A DNA stretch of 8,107 nt from Paenibacillaceae bacterium UBA6304 (GTDB lineage: Bacteria; Bacillota; Bacilli; Paenibacillales; Paenibacillaceae), in contig DJTQ01000393.1 of the NCBI GenBank assembly GCA_002439285.1, forward strand, positions 1-8,107. Direction: 5' to 3'. Position numbers and translations under genes: made by a program. Positions 1 to 6,543 of the stretch are shown piece by piece. Within the stretch, counting starts at the first letter, position 1. Each line of letters begins with the position of its first letter. The notes beneath the pieces were generated by a model. It searched no databases and was not told the DNA's origin. It saw only the letters and a list, made by a program, of their open reading frames with translations.

Positions 1-847
1 TGACCGGCGGAGTCACCTCAGCGATGCCTGTCGCCATATTCCTCGGATCTATCGGCACGCTTTTGAAACCATTCTTGCCACGAAGTTCTTCTTGATAAAA
101 GAGTTCCAACCCGTCGTAACCAACGAGCTCTGTTTCTGTGTATTGGAGTGACGGTTCCGTTTCTTTTTGTCCCCGAATATCACTATAATACTTGAGATCA
201 GACGCCTTGGTAGTCGACGCATTGGAGAACTTTTTCATGTACCCGATCGTTTGCACCGCCACCGTATCTTTATCATAGTGACGAATACTTTCCTCTACGA
301 CCTCGATGCCCGGAAACTGATCCTTGCGCTCGAGGAAATAAGCCATCTCCTCTTTCGTCAGGCCGAGCTTGATTCTACGGGCGCTAAAGCCGCCGCTTTG
401 CCGATAGTCCAGATCCATTGCCTTAATGACGTCATCCTTGGACATTTTCTCGGCGTTCGGATCACCGTATTTATCGAACACTTCCTTCAACTTGTCGGCC
501 AAGGCCAACGCTTCCGGACGATTCTCCTTCCCCCGGTCGGTAGTGGTGCTGTAATCCTTCTGCAGGGTGATATACAGCGACTGTACCGGTGTAGAGTAAG
601 CCAGCTTTTCTCCTTTATCCGCATAAATGGTTCCCCGGATCGGAGATAAGGGCACATCCTTTACCCTCATTGCAGTCTCCTGCTTTGACAGGCTCGGCCC
701 TTCTACAAACTGGAGTATCGCAAGACGGACGATAATCACCGTAAAAATTGCAAATGCGCTGAAAAAGAACATATTCAGGCGGATATTAAAATGACGCTGC
801 ATCGCGGCTTCTTTTTCGCGCGGATCGTCGGAATATACACTTTTCAT
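1..847 (-). CDS. Class B penicillin-binding protein, PbpA/PbpH (PBP2) type, N-terminal part only
   Basis: This gene encodes a peptidoglycan transpeptidase that should cross-link cell-wall peptides on the outer face of the membrane. Only the first 282 residues are here; the C-terminus, including the SxxK, SxN and KTG catalytic motifs, lies beyond position 1. Residues about 1-24 are cytoplasmic, and one membrane anchor spans about 25-48. After it comes the N-terminal dimerisation (pedestal) region, with the typical start RGTIYADKGEKLAYS at 71-85, FPGIEV at 178-183, and GYDGLELFYQEELRG at 243-257. The segment NIRLNMFFFSAFAIF matches the anchor I remember for B. subtilis PbpA (LPIRLNILFLAAFVIF), so an elongation-type PBP2 fits better than a divisional PBP or SpoVD. 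The start is the ATG at 845-847, with AAGGAG about 8 bases upstream. The upstream 120 bases lack a convincing promoter. The truncation is due to the window edge, not a mutation. Exact paralogue is uncertain. Confidence 0.86.
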   Translation of the reverse strand, partial: MKSVYSDDPREKEAAMQRHFNIRLNMFFFSAFAIFTVIIVRLAILQFVEGPSLSKQETAMRVKDVPLSPIRGTIYADKGEKLAYSTPVQSLYITLQKDYSTTTDRGKENRPEALALADKLKEVFDKYGDPNAEKMSKDDVIKAMDLDYRQSGGFSARRIKLGLTKEEMAYFLERKDQFPGIEVVEESIRHYDKDTVAVQTIGYMKKFSNASTTKASDLKYYSDIRGQKETEPSLQYTETELVGYDGLELFYQEELRGKNGFKSVPIDPRNMATGIAEVTPPV

Positions 848-966
848 TTCCGTTTCTCCTTATTCCAATTGATTCATTCCTTATAGAGGTTGTTACACGC
901 ACTTATATATTAACATAACGAAAATGGCCATGGCGAAGTTACAGCGGTTCCCAGTTTTTTATTCAT

Positions 967-1013
967 AAAAACTCCAGCTATTTCTCGGCTCTTCACAGGA
1001 AATAGCTGGAGTT
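967..1013 (-). terminator. Rho-independent terminator of the transglutaminase operon
   Basis: A perfect 15-bp inverted repeat pairs 970-984 with 999-1013 around a 14-base loop. Read on the minus strand it starts 15 bases after the stop codon of the transglutaminase gene and is followed by a short T run (TTT, then ATGAAT), so it best serves that gene. It also insulates the downstream penicillin-binding protein gene, implying that the latter has its own promoter. The T run is short, so termination may be incomplete. Confidence 0.8.
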
Positions 1014-1027
1014 ATTTCGATAAGGTG

Positions 1028-2179
1028 CTATACGATCTTATCGGGGATATGCGTCTCATTGAAAGCGGGAGGATTGAACCAGTCGCCGCTCCCGGCCCAA
1101 GTCGAGTCGAGCGGTATCCATTGCTCCTTTTCGGATAAATAGACCTCGTTCCAAGCATGCGGTCCGTAACCTCCCCGGCCATCGTAGCCGAGTCCGGTCA
1201 CCACCTTGACCTGCAACCCCTGAGAACGGGCCATCACCGCATAAAGGCGGGAGTAGTCGATACATACGCCTCGCTTGGAATCATACGTCATTTGCGGTGT
1301 CTGCTCGCGCCAATTTCCATTTTTCTCGTAATCTTCGACCTTGTCGTAATCGTAAGTTACCCTTGATCCGACCCAACCATAGAGAAGGCGCGCCTTTTCT
1401 TCGTCGCTATGGGCCCCTGCGGTGATTTTGGCCGCGGCCTGTCCGAGATCCTGCGGAATATCCGCATCGATTACTTCGTATCTGCGCTGTAAAATTCCGT
1501 TAAGCTCTTCTTCTACTCCGCGGGTAAACACCGGTAGCTTCTCTTTGATCAAATTGCCGGACAACGGCTCAATCACAGTGCGCGCTCCTTGTTGATAAAC
1601 AGGAGAAGCTTCAACGTAGCGGCTGAATCCGCTATCCGGAAATAAGGTCACCGAAATAAATAGGACGGCGATAATGAGCAGGCATCTGGCCGCCCCGATG
1701 ACTGCACCAATTCCCGCCCCGGCCAATCGGCTAAGCAGCGAAGCGGGGCGTTCTCCCCCGAATACCAGGCGCCCTAGCCAAGAACTTCCGCCAAAAGCAA
1801 AGGCCGATACGAGGCCAAGCACCGTACGAATCAGCCAATAGCCAAGTATGAACAATACCGCAAACCGCATCAACGGAAAATCGCGCACCGCCGTAAGCAA
1901 GGTATAATAAATCTGCTCCCATTGGGACAGGTCCCGCTCCGGGGGTGCCACATCGGATAACCAACTCTGAACCAGCGGGGATAACCAAAGCGTCAACGGG
2001 ATGGACGCCAGTAATCCTAGCACCGACAACACGCCCCCGCTCAGCAAAGACACCAATCTTCCCGCACTGCGCGAGGCGCCGCGAAGTAGACCTTGCAAGA
2101 TCGAGAACAGCAGGATGAACAACAACAAGGCTGATACCAGATTGAAGTTTCCCAAGTTATGCAACCAACTCTCCGTCAT
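1028..2179 (-). CDS. Membrane protein with CvpA-like N-terminus and transglutaminase-like C-terminal domain
   Basis: The 383-residue product has four predicted membrane helices (about 15-33, 43-69, 104-127, 152-179). The first contains ILQGLLRGASRSAG, resembling the GxxRG signature of CvpA/colicin V production proteins. A linker of about 180-255 leads to a transglutaminase-like domain at about 260-360. Its catalytic triad is visible: Cys306 in RGVCIDYS, His341 in GPHAWNEV and Asp358 in WIPLDSTWA. In this superfamily the domain can act as a cross-linking enzyme or a cysteine protease; which applies here cannot be told from sequence. With four helices the catalytic domain would lie on the same side as the N-terminus. 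Start is the ATG at 2177-2179 with GGAGG six bases upstream. It lies 48 bases downstream of a small membrane-protein gene on the same strand, so the two probably form an operon ended by the 970-1013 hairpin. Domain calls are firm for transglutaminase, moderate for CvpA. Confidence 0.9.
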   Translation of the reverse strand: MTESWLHNLGNFNLVSALLLFILLFSILQGLLRGASRSAGRLVSLLSGGVLSVLGLLASIPLTLWLSPLVQSWLSDVAPPERDLSQWEQIYYTLLTAVRDFPLMRFAVLFILGYWLIRTVLGLVSAFAFGGSSWLGRLVFGGERPASLLSRLAGAGIGAVIGAARCLLIIAVLFISVTLFPDSGFSRYVEASPVYQQGARTVIEPLSGNLIKEKLPVFTRGVEEELNGILQRRYEVIDADIPQDLGQAAAKITAGAHSDEEKARLLYGWVGSRVTYDYDKVEDYEKNGNWREQTPQMTYDSKRGVCIDYSRLYAVMARSQGLQVKVVTGLGYDGRGGYGPHAWNEVYLSEKEQWIPLDSTWAGSGDWFNPPAFNETHIPDKIV

Positions 2180-2227
2180 CGTCAGCCTCCATTCTGGATG
2201 TCCTGTTTCCTTTTTATTAAGTGGATA

Positions 2228-2689
2228 CTATTGTGAATTTCGTTTTGCTTCTTGGATAAAAGCCTCCAGCGTATCGCTTACCTTCCATTCTCCTAGTGAA
2301 ACACCGCGGAAACTGACTTTCACTTTGTCCGCACCTTCCGTGCCGGTCACCTCCAGATTCGGAGTTGTAATGGAATACGAACCATCCGGATTTTTCGCCA
2401 TTTTAGCTTCGGCTGCTTCCTTCTTCATCATGTTCATCGCTTCATTCTTGCTAATCTCGGCAACCTTATCGATGCCCTGTTCCTTCACCGTCGACACGGC
2501 ATCTCCGATATCCTTAAGGGAAATTCCGCTATAAATGATCACGCACGCGGCAATTACCAGAACAAGCGCCCACTTGATGACGGTTTTCACAAAATTCAGT
2601 ACCAGGAACAGCACGACCAGCGCAATGACAATGACCAGCCAGTTCTGTTTCAGAAATTCTGACCAAACCTGCAAATCCAAATCCAACAT
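2228..2689 (-). CDS. Unknown two-helix membrane protein, first gene of the transglutaminase operon
   Basis: I do not recognise a family. From the chosen start the product has 153 residues: two adjacent hydrophobic helices (about 17-34 and 37-53), a charged, probably helical stretch (about 58-98, rich in Lys, Glu and Met), and a C-terminal part (about 100-150) with alternating residues suggesting a small beta-rich domain (SYSITTPNLEVTG, KVKVSFRGVSLGEW). There is no signal peptidase site. The reading frame opens at an ATG at 2749, but that codon has no ribosome binding site and would sit only about a dozen bases from the expected transcript start. The ATG at 2687-2689 has GGGAG eight bases upstream and leads directly into the first amphipathic segment, so I prefer it. 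Its position before the CvpA/transglutaminase gene suggests a shared envelope-related job, which is inference only. Confidence 0.75.
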   Translation of the reverse strand: MLDLDLQVWSEFLKQNWLVIVIALVVLFLVLNFVKTVIKWALVLVIAACVIIYSGISLKDIGDAVSTVKEQGIDKVAEISKNEAMNMMKKEAAEAKMAKNPDGSYSITTPNLEVTGTEGADKVKVSFRGVSLGEWKVSDTLEAFIQEAKRNSQ

Positions 2690-2766
2690 GACCCACGCTC
2701 CCAAGTTCTTTAATATCCCATCAGGCTTGCACGTCTCAAACATACGCATGCCTGCATGCTTTATAC

Positions 2767-2796
2767 ATTATACATGATGGCCCAGCCCAGTGTCAG
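2767..2796 (-). promoter_or_regulatory. Sigma-A-type promoter of the membrane protein/transglutaminase operon
   Basis: On the minus strand a -35 element CTGACA (2791-2796) and a perfect -10 TATAAT (2767-2772) are separated by 18 bases. Transcription would start near 2760, giving a leader of about 70 bases to the preferred ATG at 2689. This placement argues against the upstream in-frame ATG at 2749. Two GCATGC palindromes (2746-2751 and 2754-2759) lie just after the expected start; their meaning is unknown. Confidence 0.65.
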
Positions 2797-2914
2797 CCTA
2801 ACCCCGTTTTTCCGTAAAAACCAGGAAATAGGGTCAATCCCTCAATCCGGTAATAAGTTCGTCCCTTGAAACGTACAAGTAGAGCATAAGAACTTTCCAG
2901 GGGAGGCACAAGGA

Positions 2915-4063
2915 ATGAAAATCGCATTTTGGCTCTATTTCTTTATGTTTCTCGCATTTTTCGATCTGCACGCCCAGTATCCCATCCTGACGCCTTTCGC
3001 TCTGTCGCTTGGCGCAGCCCCGACTTTTATCGGTTGGATGATGGGCATTTATGCCCTGACTCACTTGCCGGGCAATCTTCTGGCGGGTCAAGGCGTAGAC
3101 CGGCACGGCAGCCGGGGTTACATGATCTTCAGCCTGATCGGCGCGGGCTGTATTCTGTTGTTGCAAGCTCATGTCACTGAGCCGTGGCAACTTCTGGCAC
3201 TCCGCTCGATCAGCGGTTTCGTGCTCGCCTTTTTGTCTCCGGCGTGTCTTGCGATGCTAGCTTCCCTATCCTCGAACCCGGTCCAGCAGGGAAAATTAAT
3301 GGCCGGTCATGGGGTCGTGCATACGCTCGCGTCGGTGATTTCACCGGCCGCCGGTGCGTTTCTGGTCGCGCAGACCGGTTACTCGCTCACCTTCCAATCC
3401 TTGGGCTGGCTCTTAATCGCCACAGGCATCATCGCCATCTTTACGATTCACGAGCCGAAGAAGGCAAAGCCGGTGCCCTCTTTAAAGACACCGCATGTCC
3501 CGGTCAAAATCAACATCATCCCATTACGCTATTACTTGCTTCCCTTGGCCGTATCCTGTTCCCAAGGGATACTGTTCTTCGAACTTCCGCTACAAGCTGG
3601 AGGCGCGGAGGGCATTTTGCATACCGGCCTGTATTTTTCAATCATCAGCCTGGGAGCACTGGCCACTTTGTCGATGTTATTCCTAAGTCGTTACAGCGCG
3701 TATAACCGGGCACTGTTGGGCATTTTGGGCATCGCCCTGTCTTTTTTCGCCTTGGCGGCCTTAGACTTCATTCCGCTCTCCGTTTCGCTCTTTGCTCTGG
3801 GAATGGCTAAGGGAATTACCTTCCCCGCCATCGCCTCCATGTTCATCGACCTTAGTGGCGGTAAGCGGATGGGCACCGTATTTTCGCTTCAATCCATTGC
3901 CATGTCCATCGGCTCGTTCATCGGACCGATCACGGCGGGCATGCTTCATGAATCGCATTCGCCGTATTTTTTCGCCTTTCTCCTGCTGATGGTCGTGCTA
4001 CTGTTTACTCCGCCCCGGAAACACCGGGAAACACCGGCTCCCCCAGCTACAGTAGGCACCTAG
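2915..4063 (+). CDS. Major facilitator superfamily (MFS) transporter
   Basis: The 382-residue product is an integral membrane transporter with about twelve hydrophobic segments in two halves, six before and six after a basic, proline-containing central loop at about 180-202 (EPKKAKPVPSLKTPHVPVK). The loop between helices 2 and 3 carries GQGVDRHGSRG (58-68), a form of MFS motif A (GxxxDRxGRR). Helix 1 has an acidic Asp17. The length is normal for 12-helix efflux-type members such as drug or sugar exporters; the substrate cannot be read from sequence. The start is ATG 2915 with GGGGAGG eight bases upstream. The gene diverges from the transglutaminase operon and shares a 225-base intergenic region with it; I see no clear promoter for this side. 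It ends in a proline-rich tail. A weak terminator-like structure follows. No regulator gene is adjacent, so its inducer is unknown. Confidence 0.93.
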   Translation: MKIAFWLYFFMFLAFFDLHAQYPILTPFALSLGAAPTFIGWMMGIYALTHLPGNLLAGQGVDRHGSRGYMIFSLIGAGCILLLQAHVTEPWQLLALRSISGFVLAFLSPACLAMLASLSSNPVQQGKLMAGHGVVHTLASVISPAAGAFLVAQTGYSLTFQSLGWLLIATGIIAIFTIHEPKKAKPVPSLKTPHVPVKINIIPLRYYLLPLAVSCSQGILFFELPLQAGGAEGILHTGLYFSIISLGALATLSMLFLSRYSAYNRALLGILGIALSFFALAALDFIPLSVSLFALGMAKGITFPAIASMFIDLSGGKRMGTVFSLQSIAMSIGSFIGPITAGMLHESHSPYFFAFLLLMVVLLFTPPRKHRETPAPPATVGT

Positions 4064-4099
4064 TCGTTTACAGCCAAGCTCAAGCCCGGACTATTTTTT
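4061..4099 (+). terminator. Possible weak terminator after the MFS gene
   Basis: TAGTC, which includes the stop codon, at 4061-4065 can pair with GACTA at 4089-4093, followed at once by six T residues (4094-4099). The stem is only five base pairs and the loop is over 20 bases, so this is a tentative call resting mostly on the T run. Confidence 0.3.
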
Positions 4100-4186
4100 A
4101 CTTTTAGGCTCCCGCACAGGGCACAGGCCATCGTATCACATAGTATATGGCGTAGTAACCGACCCAATTGAAAGTGGGGTGAACCT

Positions 4187-4318
4187 ATGGGCCACGTTGA
4201 TCCTTGCTGCGGCGGACCAGGACCGATGGTAGGAGGCGTATGGACTTCGACAGGAGCAATCCTCGTTCTGTACATTTTGCTTGTCATTATTCTCAGCGCT
4301 CCTTTCTTCCACTGCTAA
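4187..4318 (+). CDS. Tiny YjcZ-like membrane protein (sporulation-associated family)
   Basis: This 43-residue product has a Gly/Pro/Cys-rich head (CCGGPGP at 7-13), the segment STGAILVLYILLVIIL (21-36) forming one membrane helix, and a short APFFHC tail. The pattern of a glycine-rich head plus a helix of the form ILVLxILLVII is characteristic of the tiny YjcZ/TIGR01732-type proteins common in Bacillus and Paenibacillus, several of which are linked to sporulation; its molecular role is unknown. Codon order is that of a real gene: the ATG at 4187-4189 follows GTGGGGTGA with four bases between, close to the anti-Shine-Dalgarno complement, and a terminator lies 12 bases after the stop. The paired cysteines Cys7-Cys8 and terminal Cys43 are notable for such a small protein. 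It appears monocistronic. Confidence 0.8.
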   Translation: MGHVDPCCGGPGPMVGGVWTSTGAILVLYILLVIILSAPFFHC

Positions 4319-4329
4319 AAACAGAGCAT

Positions 4330-4377
4330 AGAGCTGTCTAACGTCGTCTCCGGCTGCGTAGGCGGCTCTTTTGTTTT
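4330..4377 (+). terminator. Rho-independent terminator of the YjcZ-like gene
   Basis: AGAGCTGTCTA at 4330-4340 pairs with TAGGCGGCTCT at 4359-4369 over 11 base pairs, two of them G-U, around an 18-base loop. It is followed by TTTGTTTT (4370-4377). It lies 12 bases after the stop codon of the small membrane-protein gene and separates it from the Toprim gene. Confidence 0.72.
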
Positions 4378-4403
4378 GCATGATAATCCACACCGGGTAT
4401 AAA
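4375..4403 (+). promoter_or_regulatory. Likely promoter of the Toprim gene
   Basis: TTTGCA (4375-4380) and TATAAA (4398-4403) are spaced by 17 bases, a reasonable sigma-A match with a weak -35. It begins within the T run of the preceding terminator and would start transcription near 4410, about 50 bases before the coding region. GGGTAT at 4395-4400 also resembles a sigma-B -10, but no -35 is correctly spaced for it. Confidence 0.5.
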
Positions 4404-4450
4404 CTAAGTAGGTGTATCTATATATACAAAAAGCAAAAACTTAAGTACCT

Positions 4451-4464
4451 GGAAGGCCGGTGAT
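4451..4464 (+). promoter_or_regulatory. Ribosome binding site that leaves the Toprim start ambiguous
   Basis: GGAAGG at 4451-4456 lies only three bases before the GTG at 4460. GGTGAT at 4459-4464, a six-base match to the anti-Shine-Dalgarno complement, lies four bases before an in-frame TTG at 4469. The second arrangement has better spacing, so translation may begin at the TTG, three codons into the annotated frame. Confidence 0.45.
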
Positions 4465-4816
4465 TCAGTTGTCGATCAGTATCATCGTAGAGGGCAAAAA
4501 CGACCGTAGCAAATTGAAGCGGCTTCTGAATGAGGAAGTAAGAATTCATTGTACTTTCGGGACGCTCAACTCGCTAAAGTTAGAGTCCCTTCGTAAGCAG
4601 GTAAAAGAGGACGAGCTCTATCTGTTCCTGGATAACGATCCTTCCGGCAAAAGAATCCGCGGCGTGCTAAGGGATGCCTTTCCGGACGCGGAGCAAATTT
4701 ATACCCGACGCGGTTATGCCGGCGTAGAGGGCACTCCCGACGAATACGTCATCGCACAATTGGAAAAGGCCGGCCTAGAGGAATTTATTCTTTATCCCCC
4801 GGCCAGCCCCTATTGA
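4460..4816 (+). CDS. Stand-alone Toprim-domain protein (YusF/RNase M5-like)
   Basis: The 118-residue product is almost entirely one Toprim fold, the Mg-binding domain shared by topoisomerases, DnaG primases, OLD nucleases and RNase M5. The glutamate motif IIVEGKND is at 8-15 (Glu11), and the aspartate motif LYLFLDNDPSGKRIR at 53-67 gives the DxD pair Asp58 and Asp60. A third segment, RRGYAGVEGTPDEYVIAQLEKAGLEE, follows at 83-108. All expected metal ligands are present, so it is probably active. It is shorter than RNase M5, lacking the extra C-terminal region, and resembles small proteins such as B. subtilis YusF, whose substrate I do not know. The start is given as GTG; a TTG three codons later is equally plausible and would give a protein beginning directly before the first strand. 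It ends 24 bases from the convergent SCO gene, with no terminator visible between them. Confidence 0.85.
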   Translation: MIQLSISIIVEGKNDRSKLKRLLNEEVRIHCTFGTLNSLKLESLRKQVKEDELYLFLDNDPSGKRIRGVLRDAFPDAEQIYTRRGYAGVEGTPDEYVIAQLEKAGLEEFILYPPASPY

Positions 4817-4840
4817 GCAAACCTTTAAAGCTATATTCGC

Positions 4841-5440
4841 CTATTCCTTAGCCAGGTCGGCTACTCCCTGCGCAATTTCGGCGGCCGTCGTTTCCGGTCG
4901 GTAGATTTCCCGCAGGTTTCCGTCCCGATCGACCAAGCCGATCAAATCCATGTGAACGAAATTGCCTTCTTGGTCCTTGTTAATCAGAATTTTAAACGAG
5001 TTCATCGCCAAATCTATCGTTTTTTGCTGATCTCCCCGCAAGAAATACCAGCCCGAATAATCGGCTTTGAATTTATCTCCGAATGCCTTGATCTTCTCAC
5101 GGGTATCCCTCTCGGGATCAAAAGAAATTGAGATGATGGAGGCGTCTTTGGCATACAACCCCTTCTCTTTCAGTACATCCTGCACCTGGCTTAACCGGAA
5201 CGTCGTCACCGGGCATACGTCCGGGCAATTGGAGAAAAAGAAGTAGAACAGTCTTACTTTCCCGTTCGTCTCCTCCAAGGTGACGGTCTTACCGTCCACA
5301 TTCTCCATGCTGAAGCTCTCCACCGGACGAATGACCGGCAGCTTCGGCTTGGCAAAAGAATCCCAAAGAAGATACCCCGCCAGCACGACACAAATCGCCA
5401 GCAATATCCAAGTCCATTTGTACTTTTTCAAAAGGGTCAT
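4841..5440 (-). CDS. SCO1/SenC (PrrC) family copper chaperone, YpmQ-like
   Basis: SCO proteins are membrane-anchored thioredoxin-fold proteins on the outer face of the membrane that bind copper and help assemble the CuA site of cytochrome c oxidase. The 199-residue product has a short basic N-terminus, one uncleaved anchor helix at about 10-26, and a thioredoxin-like domain. The metal ligands are all present: Cys72 and Cys76 in NCPDVCPVTT (the CxxxC motif) and His163 in FVHMDLIGLVDRDG. The SISFDPERDT segment (104-113) is also typical. Length agrees with the family. The start ATG at 5438-5440 follows GGAGGAG. It lies 13 bases downstream of ctaB, so both are surely cotranscribed, which supports a role in oxidase assembly. 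B. subtilis YpmQ is the nearest relative I know. No terminator is visible after it; it runs convergent to the Toprim gene. Confidence 0.94.
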   Translation of the reverse strand: MTLLKKYKWTWILLAICVVLAGYLLWDSFAKPKLPVIRPVESFSMENVDGKTVTLEETNGKVRLFYFFFSNCPDVCPVTTFRLSQVQDVLKEKGLYAKDASIISISFDPERDTREKIKAFGDKFKADYSGWYFLRGDQQKTIDLAMNSFKILINKDQEGNFVHMDLIGLVDRDGNLREIYRPETTAAEIAQGVADLAKE

Positions 5441-5453
5441 AAGCTCTCCTCCA

Positions 5454-6395
5454 TTACAACCAGACCGTATCCAAAATCATCACGATCAAAGCGATCGTCA
5501 AGTAATTGACAGAGAATAGGAATACTTTTTTGGCCCAACCGTCATTGTCATTCGAACGAAATCCTTTAAGCGCCATAAAGAGCCAAGCTACCGACAGAAT
5601 CTCACCGATAATAAGGAACCAGATCCCCGTATAGTTGTAAACGTACATTAATATCGGAATCGGAATCAGCAGTACGATATACGGAATCATTTGTATCTTT
5701 GTTCTTGGAATGCCCTTGACTACTGGCAGTAGCGGAAAGCCCGCAGCACGATATTCCTCGACGCGACGAATGCCGAGCGCCCAGAAATGAGGAGGCTGCC
5801 ACAGAAACAGCATGGCGAAGATGAGCCAAGCCCCCAAATCAAGTTTCCCCGAAACAGCGACGTACCCGATTAATGGCGGCATCGCTCCCGAAATTGCACC
5901 GACCGACGTACTCCAGGTGGAAGTGCGTTTCAGCCAGAGCGTGTAGACAACGACGTAAACAAACATACCGACAACGCCGAAGGCCCCCGCTAACGGTCCT
6001 GAAAAAGAAAACAGTGCGGCTAAACCTATAACGCCCAGAATAACGGCATACCAGAGGACGGTTTTCGGCGTAAGCTTGCCTATCGGCAGCGCCCGGTTCT
6101 TTGTGCGGGCCATCTTCGTGTCCAGATCCCGGTCAAAATAATTGTTAAATACACAGGAAGACGCCATAACCAACATGGTCCCGATTAAAGTTAAAATGAG
6201 CTTGCCGTATTGAAGATCCCAATGGGAAGCCAGCCAAAATCCGGCAAACGCTGCAATCAAGTTAGAGCGCAGAATTCCCGGCTTCGTCAAAGCAACAAAA
6301 TCTTTCCAAGTTGCCGTTTCTCCCGGTGGCGAAGGTCTTACAGAGGACAGCGTCGCCGACTCCGCCGGAGCATGGTAACTGAATTGTTTATCCAC
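5454..6395 (-). CDS. ctaB: Protoheme IX farnesyltransferase (heme O synthase)
   Basis: CtaB, a UbiA-superfamily membrane prenyltransferase, transfers the farnesyl group of farnesyl diphosphate to heme B to make heme O, the precursor of heme A for cytochrome oxidases. The 313-residue product is of normal length, with an extra polar N-terminus of about 30 residues and about nine hydrophobic segments. The Mg/diphosphate-binding motif NNYFDRDLDTKMARTKNR (84-101) contains Asn84, Asp88 and Asp92 (NxxxDxxxD). The second conserved region, with LWQPPHFWALGIRRVEEYRAAG at about 198-219, follows as in known CyoE/CtaB proteins. The start is a GTG at 6393-6395; AGGAGG is 11 bases upstream, rather far, and no better in-frame codon exists. 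It is the first gene of an operon with the SCO gene. No ctaA (heme A synthase) or ctaCDEF gene is in the window. Confidence 0.97.
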   Translation of the reverse strand: MDKQFSYHAPAESATLSSVRPSPPGETATWKDFVALTKPGILRSNLIAAFAGFWLASHWDLQYGKLILTLIGTMLVMASSCVFNNYFDRDLDTKMARTKNRALPIGKLTPKTVLWYAVILGVIGLAALFSFSGPLAGAFGVVGMFVYVVVYTLWLKRTSTWSTSVGAISGAMPPLIGYVAVSGKLDLGAWLIFAMLFLWQPPHFWALGIRRVEEYRAAGFPLLPVVKGIPRTKIQMIPYIVLLIPIPILMYVYNYTGIWFLIIGEILSVAWLFMALKGFRSNDNDGWAKKVFLFSVNYLTIALIVMILDTVWL

Positions 6396-6477
6396 TTGTG
6401 ATTGTGCCTCCTAGTTTTATGGAATAGAGGTGCTATATCTATATAAAATCCACAAAAATTTCAATGAATTTCAGCCC

Positions 6478-6501
6478 TTGATATAAACTTTATCATATCA
6501 A
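6478..6501. repeat. Inverted repeat over the ctaB -10, operator candidate
   Basis: TTGATAT at 6478-6484 and ATATCAA at 6495-6501 form perfect 7-bp arms around 10 bases. The right arm covers most of the -10 element (6492-6497) of the ctaB promoter and the left arm the expected transcript start. This is the geometry of a repressor site. The sequence does not match a Rex, Fur, PerR or ResD consensus that I know, and the AT-rich context makes chance possible. Confidence 0.4.
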
Positions 6502-6521
6502 AATGCGAAAGTGTTTGACAA
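6492..6521 (-). promoter_or_regulatory. Promoter of the ctaB-SCO operon
   Basis: Minus strand TTGTCA (6516-6521) and TATGAT (6492-6497), each one base off consensus, lie 18 bases apart. Transcription would start near 6485 and leave a leader of about 90 bases before the GTG start. A second, weaker pair is TTGAAA with TAGATA 17 bases away, nearer to the gene. Confidence 0.6.
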
Positions 6522-6543
6522 TCATTTGATCATTGGCGATTAT
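6515..6543 (+). promoter_or_regulatory. Possible divergent promoter sharing its -35 with that of ctaB
   Basis: Plus strand TTGACA (6515-6520), a perfect -35, is 17 bases from GATTAT (6538-6543), a four of six -10 match. It overlaps the ctaB -35 on the opposite strand, so the two promoters could not be occupied at once. No convincing gene lies downstream. Confidence 0.35.

Noticed and set aside
167..649. Plus-strand open frame opposite the penicillin-binding protein
   Set aside because: The minus-strand frame is continuous for 282 codons with a good start and clear homology; the plus frame has neither.
1..847. Truncated penicillin-binding protein as a pseudogene
   Set aside because: The frame is open to the first base of the window, so the missing C-terminus is explained by the window edge.
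910..966. 18-codon minus-strand frame after the transglutaminase terminator
   Set aside because: Its GGAG is part of the terminator hairpin, it lacks any recognised sequence, and it would be translated only from readthrough RNA.
2690..2749. Upstream extension of the unknown membrane protein to the ATG at 2749
   Set aside because: No ribosome binding site, and the predicted transcript start is only about a dozen bases upstream.
4060..4393. Two minus-strand open frames over the YjcZ-like gene
   Set aside because: They overlap the small plus-strand gene, which has a better ribosome binding site and a family-like product, and they also cover the plus-strand terminator.
4373..4400. Sigma-B-like promoter (GTTT with GGGTAT) before the Toprim gene
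   Set aside because: The spacing is about two bases too long, and a sigma-A reading of the same DNA (TTTGCA-N17-TATAAA) is simpler.
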